Shown here: one piece after another, positions 57,808 to 64,000 of the stretch
Position numbering within the stretch: the stretch's first letter is position 1
How the letters are laid out: every line of letters starts with the position of its first letter
Assembly (NCBI GenBank): GCA_902826815.1
Contig: CADEGF010000003.1
Coordinates: 155,110-219,109 of the forward strand
Length of the DNA stretch: 64,000 bases
From: an uncultured Mycobacteriaceae bacterium
Lineage (GTDB): Bacteria > Actinomycetota > Actinomycetes > Mycobacteriales > Mycobacteriaceae
Direction of reading: 5' to 3'
Program-made: the position numbers and the translations under genes
The notes under the pieces: generated by a model
What the model was told of the DNA's origin: nothing
Seen by the model: only the letters and a program-made list of their open reading frames with translations
Database searches by the model: none

Positions 57808-58146
57808 GTGCGGAAATGGCTACTGCTCGGCGCTGCGATCGTCGTCGAAGTGGCAGCCACCCTGTCTTTACGTGCGTCACAAGATCATTCGGCTTGGCTG
57901 ATCGTGGTCGTCGCGGGCTACACCGGCGCTTTCGTATTGCTCACCTTGGTCCTTCGCGCCGGCCTGTCCATCGGTGTCGCGTACGGAATCTGGGGCGCGC
58001 TGGGAACCGCGGGCACCGCGATTCTGGCCGCGGCGATCTTCGGTGACCCGTTCACGATGCCGATCGTGGCCGGCATCGGGCTGATCATCGCAGGGGTGCT
58101 GTGCGTTGAACTGGGGTCGCGGCACACCGACAAGGCATCGTCCTGA
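57808..58146 (+). CDS. Small multidrug resistance (SMR) protein, first of a pair
   Basis: The 112-aa protein has four helices and the essential Glu in helix 1 (VVEVAATLSLRAS), like Glu14 of EmrE. The C-terminal helix is IVAGIGLIIAGVLCVELGS. SMR proteins export cationic drugs or metabolites such as guanidinium by proton exchange. TAGCTT ends 7 bases before the GTG, suggesting a leaderless start. Its stop shares one base with the second SMR gene. Confidence 0.9.
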   Translation: MRKWLLLGAAIVVEVAATLSLRASQDHSAWLIVVVAGYTGAFVLLTLVLRAGLSIGVAYGIWGALGTAGTAILAAAIFGDPFTMPIVAGIGLIIAGVLCVELGSRHTDKASS

Positions 58147-58469
58147 TGTGGGCCGCGCTGACCGGAGCGATCCTTTTCGAGGTCATCGCCACGATCGCGC
58201 TGCGGGCGTCCGACGGTCTCCGAAAGAGGATCTGGATCATCCCCGTCACGATCGGCTACCTCGCGTCGTTCACTCTGCTGTGGCTGACGCTGAGGCTCGG
58301 CATGCACGTCGGGATCGCCTACGGAGTCTGGACCGCATGCGGTGTGGCACTGGTGGCCGTCGCAGCCAGGGTGTTGTTCCGCGAACCGCTCACCTGGTTG
58401 ATGGGGTTCGGCATCGCGCTGATCATCGCGGGCGTGCTGACTATCGAGGTGGCGGGCGCCGCGGGCTGA
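58146..58469 (+). CDS. Small multidrug resistance (SMR) protein, second of a pair
   Basis: The 107-aa four-helix protein has Glu in helix 1 (LFEVIATIALRAS). The TGATG junction with its partner suggests equal synthesis and a heterodimer, as in EbrAB or YkkCD-type pairs. The two copies differ in loop charges, which would set opposite topologies (inference). It overlaps the convergent MFS gene by 29 bases. Confidence 0.9.
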   Translation: MWAALTGAILFEVIATIALRASDGLRKRIWIIPVTIGYLASFTLLWLTLRLGMHVGIAYGVWTACGVALVAVAARVLFREPLTWLMGFGIALIIAGVLTIEVAGAAG

Positions 58470-59643
58470 GCGCCGCCGCGAGCAGTATCACGGCCACCCC
58501 GGCTGCGGGCACCACCAACAGTCCGACCCGAAGGCTCGTCGCGTCGGCGATCAGCCCGACGACCGGAGGCGAGGAAACGAATCCGATGCGCATCAGCCAG
58601 GTCACCATCGTCAGCCCCGTTCCTGCCCGCAGGCCCGGCAGCTGGTCGGCGCCGTGCATGGCGGCGGGTATGAGCGTGGCCACCCCGAACCCGGCGGCCG
58701 CGAAGCCCGCGATGGTGCCCGGAATGCCGGGGAATGCCAGCGCCGCGCCCATGCCCGCTGCGGTGATCAACCCACCGACTCTGGCCACCGCCCGCTCGCC
58801 GAACCGGTCGACGAGCCGGTCACCGATAGTCCGGCCGACGAACTGTGACCCGACCATCGCGATGTAGCCGGACACCGCGATCGCACCCGGCGCATCGAGG
58901 CCGTCGCGCAAATAGACTGTGGCCCAAGAGCTTGCGGCATCTTCGACCACAGCCCCCGCGATCGAGATGAACACCAGCGCGATGAGCGTCGCGTATACGG
59001 CGAAACCGGGACGCCCCACGGCTGCAGCATTGGCGGGCGGGTGGTCGTCTTCGTCGGGGCCGGGAAGCAGAAACGGGTATGCGGCCAGCACCACCGCGCT
59101 GAACAGTGCCGCCGAAATCGCGAGGTGTGTCGTCCGCGGAATGTCCAGTGCGATCGCGGCGGCCCCCATGACGCCACCGAGCACGGCGCCCGCCGACCAC
59201 ACGGCGTGCAACGAGTTGATGATCGAGCGTCCGTAGTTGCGCTGCAGTCGCAAGGCGTGGGCGTTCTGGGCGACGTCGGTGAACGCGTCCGATGCGCCCG
59301 CGACGAACAGCGCAGAGGCGAGGGCGACCGCCGAAGGGGCGAGCGCAGCGACGAAGACGAAGACGGCGATGCCGATGCTGCCCGCCACCGCGACCCTGGA
59401 CGACCGGAAACGTCGGATGAGCGAGGCCGCAGCGGGCCCGGCCACCAGCGCGCCCGCCGAGAACGCCGCAATGGCCACGCCGTAGGAGGCGTTGGAGAGC
59501 GCCAGATCCGCCTTGATCTCGGGATATCGAGGCAGCAGGTTGGCGAACAGCGCTCCGTTGGTCAGGAACAGGGCCGCGACCGCCGCCCTGGCGCGCCGGT
59601 TGCGCACCGCGACGTCGACGTCGTCGAGCCGTCCATGCGCCAT
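58441..59643 (-). CDS. MFS transporter
   Basis: The 400-aa membrane protein has 11-12 helices and looks like a YbjJ/sugar-type MFS transporter (LFLTNGALFANLLPRYPEIKADLALSNASYGVAIAAF, ASDAFTDVAQNAHALRLQRNYGRSIINSLHAVWSAGAV). The transported substance is unknown. ATG at 59643, 8 bases after a TAACGT box. It is divergent from the lysA-like gene and convergent with the SMR pair. Confidence 0.85.
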   Translation of the reverse strand: MAHGRLDDVDVAVRNRRARAAVAALFLTNGALFANLLPRYPEIKADLALSNASYGVAIAAFSAGALVAGPAAASLIRRFRSSRVAVAGSIGIAVFVFVAALAPSAVALASALFVAGASDAFTDVAQNAHALRLQRNYGRSIINSLHAVWSAGAVLGGVMGAAAIALDIPRTTHLAISAALFSAVVLAAYPFLLPGPDEDDHPPANAAAVGRPGFAVYATLIALVFISIAGAVVEDAASSWATVYLRDGLDAPGAIAVSGYIAMVGSQFVGRTIGDRLVDRFGERAVARVGGLITAAGMGAALAFPGIPGTIAGFAAAGFGVATLIPAAMHGADQLPGLRAGTGLTMVTWLMRIGFVSSPPVVGLIADATSLRVGLLVVPAAGVAVILLAAALSPRRPPPR

Positions 59644-59704
59644 GGGCATCGACGTTACCGACGAGTCGCCCACCGACGACGCGGCGGAGTGGGAGGCTGA
59701 GCCG

Positions 59705-60979
59705 ATGAGCACCGAGTCGATCACTGTAGATCTGATGAGTTTGTTTCCGCCCGGTTCACGCACCGACGCCGACGGCACCCTCGTGGTGGGCGGATGCCGG
59801 CTCGACGACGTCGCCGCCGAGTTCGGCACCCCCGCCATCGTGGTCGCCGAGGACGCGCTTCGGGACCGGGCGCGGGAGTATCTGAACGCGTTCCGCAGCC
59901 GGTGGCCGCGCAGCGATGTCGCCTACGCGTCGAAATCGTTCCCGTGCACGGCGGTTCAACGCGTGATGGCTTCCGAAGGTCTCCATCTCGACGTGGCGGG
60001 CGGAGGCGAGATCCTGTCCGCCATCAAGGCGGGGATCGATCCCGACCGGCTGGTCCTGCACGGCAACGCCAAGTCCGATGAAGAGCTCGAGTTGGCCGTC
60101 GAGCACGGGCTGGGACTCGTGGTCGTCGACAACTTCGACGACATCGACCGGCTGGAACGCATCGTGCCGCAAGGACATCGGCAACGCTGCCTGGTCCGGG
60201 TGATCCCTGGAGTCGAGGCATCCACCCACGCCTCACAGGCGACCGGTCATGCCGGTTCCAAGTTCGGCCTGATGCCCGATGACGCCCGCGACGCGATCGC
60301 ACGGATCGAGCGAAGTGCGCGGCTGCAGCTCGACGGCGTGCACACCCACGTCGGATCGCAGCTGCTCAACGTCGAGCAGCTGGCAGCGGCGGTCGAGCCG
60401 ATCGCGAAGCTCGGCACGTTCGACACCTACGATCTCGGCGGCGGCCTCGGCGTGCGATACACCTACGACGAGCACCCACCGACGCTCGATGACTACGCCG
60501 AGGCGATGACGGCGCAGGCCCGTGCATTGCTGCCCGAGGGCAGCCGCATCATCGTCGAACCCGGCAGAAGCATGGTCGCGGCCAGCGCATGCACGGTGTA
60601 CCGCGTGACGACGATCAAACGTGGCCTGATCACCCACGTGGCGGTCGACGGCGGTATGGGCGACAACCTCGAGGTATCGCTGACCGGCCAGCGGTTCGAG
60701 GCCGCTCTCGTCAACCGGGTGGGCGGCGGCGGCGAAACGGTCACCGTGGTCGGCAGGCACTGCGAATCCGGCGACCAACTCGTGGACGGCATCGCACTGC
60801 GTGACCCCGTCGTCGGCGACCTGCTGGCGCTACCGGTCACCGGTGCCTACTGCTACACGATGTCCAATCAGTACAACGGCGCACGTCGAGTGCCGGTGGT
60901 CTTCGCGCGCGACGGCAAGGCGCGCTTGGTGGTTCGCCGCGACACATGGGATGACCTGTTGAGCCGCGATGTCGGGTAA
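59705..60979 (+). CDS. PLP-dependent diaminopimelate decarboxylase-like enzyme
   Basis: The 424-aa fold-type III decarboxylase has the PLP Lys in VAYASKSFPC. Other family segments are GVHTHVGSQLLN, DLGGGLGVRY, VEPGRSMV and VVGRHCESGDQL, whose Cys-Glu-Ser-Gly-Asp matches the DAP-decarboxylase active site. It could make lysine from meso-DAP or decarboxylate a related amino acid. As mycobacteria have a main lysA elsewhere with thrA, this would be a second copy of uncertain substrate. GGGAGG precedes the ATG at 59705. Confidence 0.85.
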   Translation: MSTESITVDLMSLFPPGSRTDADGTLVVGGCRLDDVAAEFGTPAIVVAEDALRDRAREYLNAFRSRWPRSDVAYASKSFPCTAVQRVMASEGLHLDVAGGGEILSAIKAGIDPDRLVLHGNAKSDEELELAVEHGLGLVVVDNFDDIDRLERIVPQGHRQRCLVRVIPGVEASTHASQATGHAGSKFGLMPDDARDAIARIERSARLQLDGVHTHVGSQLLNVEQLAAAVEPIAKLGTFDTYDLGGGLGVRYTYDEHPPTLDDYAEAMTAQARALLPEGSRIIVEPGRSMVAASACTVYRVTTIKRGLITHVAVDGGMGDNLEVSLTGQRFEAALVNRVGGGGETVTVVGRHCESGDQLVDGIALRDPVVGDLLALPVTGAYCYTMSNQYNGARRVPVVFARDGKARLVVRRDTWDDLLSRDVG

Positions 60980-61009
60980 CCGCGACGCGAAGCGGGCAAG
61001 ATTGGCCAC

Positions 61010-63145
61010 ATGGCCGAGACTCCGCATTCGCTAGGCGAGCTGGCCCGTCGCTACGGCGTCGCCACCGAGTTCCAGGACTGGACGGGCAGGCACGTCGACG
61101 TGCCCGAGGCGACGCTGGTTGCCGTGCTCGCGGCGCTCGGCGTACGAGCCGCCACCGAGGACGAGCGGGCCGCCGCGCTTGCTGAGCACGACCGCGAGCA
61201 TTGGGCGCGCTCCCTGCCGCCGACTATCGTGGCCCGAGCCGATAGCGAGGCGTCGTTCTGGGTGCACGTCACCCATGGTGAACCAGTGGGTCTCTGGATC
61301 CGCCTCGAGGACGGCAGTGTGCGGGCAGGTCTGCGTCAACTGGAGAACCACACTCCCCCATACGATCTCGGCGAGCGATTGGTTGGCGAGGCAACCTTTG
61401 AGTTGCCTGCCGATCTGCCCCTCGGCTATCACCGGCTCTACCTGCAGGCCGGCTCGTCCGAGTCGAGCACATCCCTGATCGTGGTCCCGGCCACGCTCGA
61501 GCTGCCGCAGCGGCTCGGCGCCAAGCGGGTCTGGGGTCTGGCGACCCAGCTCTACAGTGTGCAGTCCGAAAGATCATGGGGCGTCGGCGATTTGACCGAT
61601 CTGACCGATCTCGCCGTGTGGTCAAGCGCTAACCATGACGCGGGATACATTCTCGTGAACCCGATGCACGCGGCCGCACCGGTGGCGCCGATGGAGCCGT
61701 CACCGTATCTGCCCACATCGCGGCGCTACGTCAATCCGCTGTATCTGCGCCCGGAAGCGATTCCCGAGTTCGCCGAGGTGGGACGGCGTAGCCGGATCCG
61801 CAGGAGGCGGCTCGAGTTGCAGGCCGACTCCCGCCGTTCGGACCTGATCGACAGGGACGCCGCGTGGGAAGCCAAACGCGACGTGCTCGAAACCGTGTAC
61901 CGCGTCGAACGATCCGCGGGCAGGCAGCTGGCGTACGAGGCGTACCGCGTCCGCGAGGGGCGCAGCCTCGACGACTTCGCGATCTGGTGTGCGCTGGCGG
62001 AGCGGCACGGGCCCGACTGGCATCGCTGGCCGAAGAAATACAGCCGCCCGTCGAGCGCAGCGGTGGCCGGGTTCGCCGCCAAGCACGCCGACACCGTCGA
62101 TTTCCATCGGTGGTTGCAATGGCAGCTCGACGATCAGCTGGCGACCGCGCAGTCGACGGCGCTACGGGCGGGCATGGAGCTCGGCATCATGCACGATCTC
62201 GCCGTCGGGGTGGACCCCAACGGCGCGGACGCGTGGGCGATGCAGGATGTGCTCGCGCTCGGCGTCACAGCGGGCGCACCGCCCGACGAGTTCAACCAGC
62301 TCGGCCAGGACTGGTCGCAACCGCCGTGGCGTCCCGATCAGCTGGTGAACAAGGGCTATGAACCGTTCCGGGCCATGGTCAATGCGATCTTGCGGCATGC
62401 AAGCGGTATCCGCGTCGACCACATCATCGGCCTGTTCAGGTTGTGGTGGATCCCCAAGGGCGCAGCACCGACCGAGGGCACCTACGTGCGCTACGACCAC
62501 GAGGCGATGATCGGCATCCTCGCGCTGGAAGCCCACCGCGCCGAGGCCGTGGTGGTGGGCGAGGACCTCGGCACGGTCGAACCGTGGGTGCGCGACTACC
62601 TCGCCCGCAGAGGGCTGCTCGGCACGTCGATCCTGTGGTTCGAGCTCGATCGCGACGGTGACGGCGGACCGCTGCCTGCGCAGCGCTGGCGCGAATACTG
62701 CCTGTCCTCGGTCACCACCCACGACCTGCCGCCGACCGCGGGCTACCTGGCCGGTGAACACGTCCGGCTACGGGCCGAGCTGGGACTGCTGACCCGGCCG
62801 GTGGAAGAGGAACTGGCCGATGACCGAACCGAGCAGTCAGCATGGGTCGATGAGCTGCGTCGCGTCGGGCTTCTTGGCGAAAAGCCCGGTGTCGACGACA
62901 CCGTGCTGGCGCTGTACCGATATCTCGGTCGCACCCCGTCGCGCCTATTGGGGCTCTCGCTGGCCGATGCGGTCGGTGAGATGCGCACCCAGAATCAGCC
63001 TGGAACGACAAACGAATACCCGAACTGGCGGGTCCCGCTCGGCGGGCCCGACGGACGCAGGCTGGTGCTCGAGGAAGTGTTCACCGACCCCCGTGCGGCC
63101 GCCCTCTGCGAGGCTCTGCGGGCAGCGGTGAACACCCAGGTGTAA
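61010..63145 (+). CDS. malQ: 4-alpha-glucanotransferase (amylomaltase, GH77)
   Basis: The 711-aa enzyme has an N-terminal extension typical of bacterial MalQ. The GH77 barrel carries the catalytic Asp in GIRVDHIIGLFRLWW, acid/base Glu in VVVGEDLGTV and transition-state Asp in TTHDLPPTAGY. It transfers alpha-1,4-glucan chains in glycogen and maltodextrin metabolism, cytoplasmic. M. tuberculosis MalQ is about 724 aa. No ribosome site is clear; an AAGATT box lies 6 bases before the ATG. Confidence 0.95.
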   Translation: MAETPHSLGELARRYGVATEFQDWTGRHVDVPEATLVAVLAALGVRAATEDERAAALAEHDREHWARSLPPTIVARADSEASFWVHVTHGEPVGLWIRLEDGSVRAGLRQLENHTPPYDLGERLVGEATFELPADLPLGYHRLYLQAGSSESSTSLIVVPATLELPQRLGAKRVWGLATQLYSVQSERSWGVGDLTDLTDLAVWSSANHDAGYILVNPMHAAAPVAPMEPSPYLPTSRRYVNPLYLRPEAIPEFAEVGRRSRIRRRRLELQADSRRSDLIDRDAAWEAKRDVLETVYRVERSAGRQLAYEAYRVREGRSLDDFAIWCALAERHGPDWHRWPKKYSRPSSAAVAGFAAKHADTVDFHRWLQWQLDDQLATAQSTALRAGMELGIMHDLAVGVDPNGADAWAMQDVLALGVTAGAPPDEFNQLGQDWSQPPWRPDQLVNKGYEPFRAMVNAILRHASGIRVDHIIGLFRLWWIPKGAAPTEGTYVRYDHEAMIGILALEAHRAEAVVVGEDLGTVEPWVRDYLARRGLLGTSILWFELDRDGDGGPLPAQRWREYCLSSVTTHDLPPTAGYLAGEHVRLRAELGLLTRPVEEELADDRTEQSAWVDELRRVGLLGEKPGVDDTVLALYRYLGRTPSRLLGLSLADAVGEMRTQNQPGTTNEYPNWRVPLGGPDGRRLVLEEVFTDPRAAALCEALRAAVNTQV

Positions 63146-63224
63146 CACTGAGCCGTTCTTCACCGGTTTCACAATTGTCACGGCTGCGATATGTTCGCAG
63201 CGCACCGACATAGGGAGAGGTCAC

Positions 63225-63662
63225 GTGAAAAAGCTCGTCGTCCTGGGCGCAACCGCGGTAGCCGTGGGCTCGATCGGCCTGCTCAGCGCGGGTACCGCCA
63301 GTTCCGACCCGGTGAACCCCAACCAGATGAATGTGATCGGCGAACCGTATTACAAGGCGGTGAAGGTCCTGCACGGCATCGGCCTTTCCACCGGCTTCGG
63401 TGGTGCGGTCGGCAGCGCCCTTCCGCAGGCGCAATGCATGGTGACCAGCCAGAAGATGGGCGGCAACAACAGGATGCTGCTGAACCTGGACTGCACACAG
63501 GAAGCCGCCGAGCAGATGGCCGAAATGGGCACCATGGGCTCCGGTGGCGCTCCCGGCGCCGTCGGCGGTAATACGTTGCGGCCGGAACAGGTCCCGATCG
63601 CCCCAGGATCGAACGTCGGCGTTCCCACGTCGCCCGCGCCTGCGCCCCCGCCGCTGGGCTAG
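63225..63662 (+). CDS. Exported mycobacterial protein
   Basis: The 145-aa protein has a signal peptide (MKKLVVLGATAVAVGSIGLLSAGTASSDP), a small conserved core with two Cys (YYKAVKVLHGIGLSTGFGGAVGSALPQAQCMVTSQ and LLNLDCTQ) and a Pro-rich tail. Close relatives are frequent in mycobacteria, without known function. GGAGAGG is 5 bases before the GTG. A TTCACA-16-TATGTT promoter lies in the 79-base gap after malQ. Confidence 0.85.
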   Translation: MKKLVVLGATAVAVGSIGLLSAGTASSDPVNPNQMNVIGEPYYKAVKVLHGIGLSTGFGGAVGSALPQAQCMVTSQKMGGNNRMLLNLDCTQEAAEQMAEMGTMGSGGAPGAVGGNTLRPEQVPIAPGSNVGVPTSPAPAPPPLG

Positions 63663-63722
63663 GTCGACAGCTACGGTCACGGTGTCCCATCGTTCGAGGC
63701 TGGCCATCAGCGCGCCCCCGAA

Positions 63723-63827
63723 GGTGTCCGGCGGGAGGTTGCCGCCGCTGTGATTGCCGACCAGCAGCACGGGATCCTCGGTCGGAATGCGATCCAGACC
63801 CCCGACGTCGGCCCGAAACCAGTTGTC
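63723..63827 (-). pseudogene. PlsC-type acyltransferase remnant (N-terminal fragment)
   Basis: Minus strand reads DNWFRADVGGLDRIPTEDP and then VLLVGNHSGGNLPPDT, the start of a lysophospholipid acyltransferase domain as found in mycobacteria. There is no start codon upstream, and after PPDT the sequence departs from the family and runs antisense into the exported gene. It looks like a decayed fragment. Confidence 0.45.
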
Positions 63828-64000
63828 CTGAATCGCTGATTCAGATACAGCAGTTAGTTCTTGGCGGCTTTACGCGCCATTTCTGCGGGACGGTCGTTCT
63901 CCCGACGAATTCGCTGCCCTGGTGCAGAAATCGGTGAACGAAGGACACTAGCCCGGATTTTTCGCGAAACTTGCGTTCGGCGGTGTGTAGATATGCGAAA
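63828..64000. other. Right-hand end of the window: no clear gene
   Basis: After the acyltransferase fragment, a plus-strand frame reads FLRDGRSPDEFAALVQKSVNEGH before a TAG at 63949-63951. This could be the tail of another broken gene, but its upstream part is not coding. TTTCGCGAAA at 63960-63969 is a palindrome. I see no RNA gene or promoter I would defend. Confidence 0.3.

Overview
The window is chromosomal DNA of a GC-rich actinobacterium, almost certainly a non-tuberculous mycobacterium (Mycolicibacterium type). Gene order follows the M. tuberculosis segment Rv1862 to Rv1814 in reverse. Mycobacterial hallmarks include apa, garA, secA2, resR, ftsR, guaB1, two DUF881 genes around sbp, glcB, and a BacA-type transporter. 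Many starts are GTG or lie 6-8 bases after a TANNNT box, the leaderless arrangement common in mycobacteria. No PE/PPE gene, insertion sequence, tRNA, rRNA or CRISPR array was seen.

Layout. 1-6,200: a CGNR zinc-finger regulator with an operator-rich divergent promoter, an alcohol dehydrogenase, a small YeaQ-type membrane protein, the secreted antigen Apa, and modBC without an adjacent modA. 6,200-11,500: SDR and F420-type oxidoreductases, NDH-2, a scar of a deleted urease operon, a hotdog thioesterase, a rhodanese, and an iron-reductase-like gene with two IdeR-like boxes. 11,600-24,200: blaI with an M56 peptidase, gnd1, guaB1, two DUF21-CBS proteins, an unknown protein, malate synthase, and a membrane VWA protein. 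24,200-36,800: a long minus-strand run with a hydrolase, an exported protein, gcvP behind a glycine riboswitch, resR, a BFN protein, ftsR, garA, gcvH, DUF881-sbp-DUF881, pgsA2 and secA2. 36,800-50,000: a broken GNAT gene between two 63-bp palindromic repeats, ilvG, a flavin monooxygenase, three tandem SbmA/BacA-like ABC transporters, and a flavoprotein-VOC pair behind a KstR-type operator next to an ArsR-SRPBCC pair. 50,000-64,000: trypsin-like protease, lectin-LysM protein, DAO oxidase, P-loop protein, sterol desaturase-like protein, carboxylesterase, MpaB oxygenase with TetR and two SMR genes, MFS transporter, second lysA-like gene, malQ, an exported protein, and a decaying acyltransferase fragment.

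Functional themes. GcvP and GcvH (glycine cleavage) lie near GarA, a regulator of 2-oxoglutarate and glutamate metabolism. Cell-envelope and division genes cluster (resR, ftsR, sbp, pgsA2, secA2). The most interesting signals are the triplicated BacA-like transporter, the ureA-ureD scar, the KstR-type operator, the gene decay between paired palindromes, and the riboswitch leader with a visible Shine-Dalgarno switch. All family names rest on reading motifs and recalled synteny; no database search was run.
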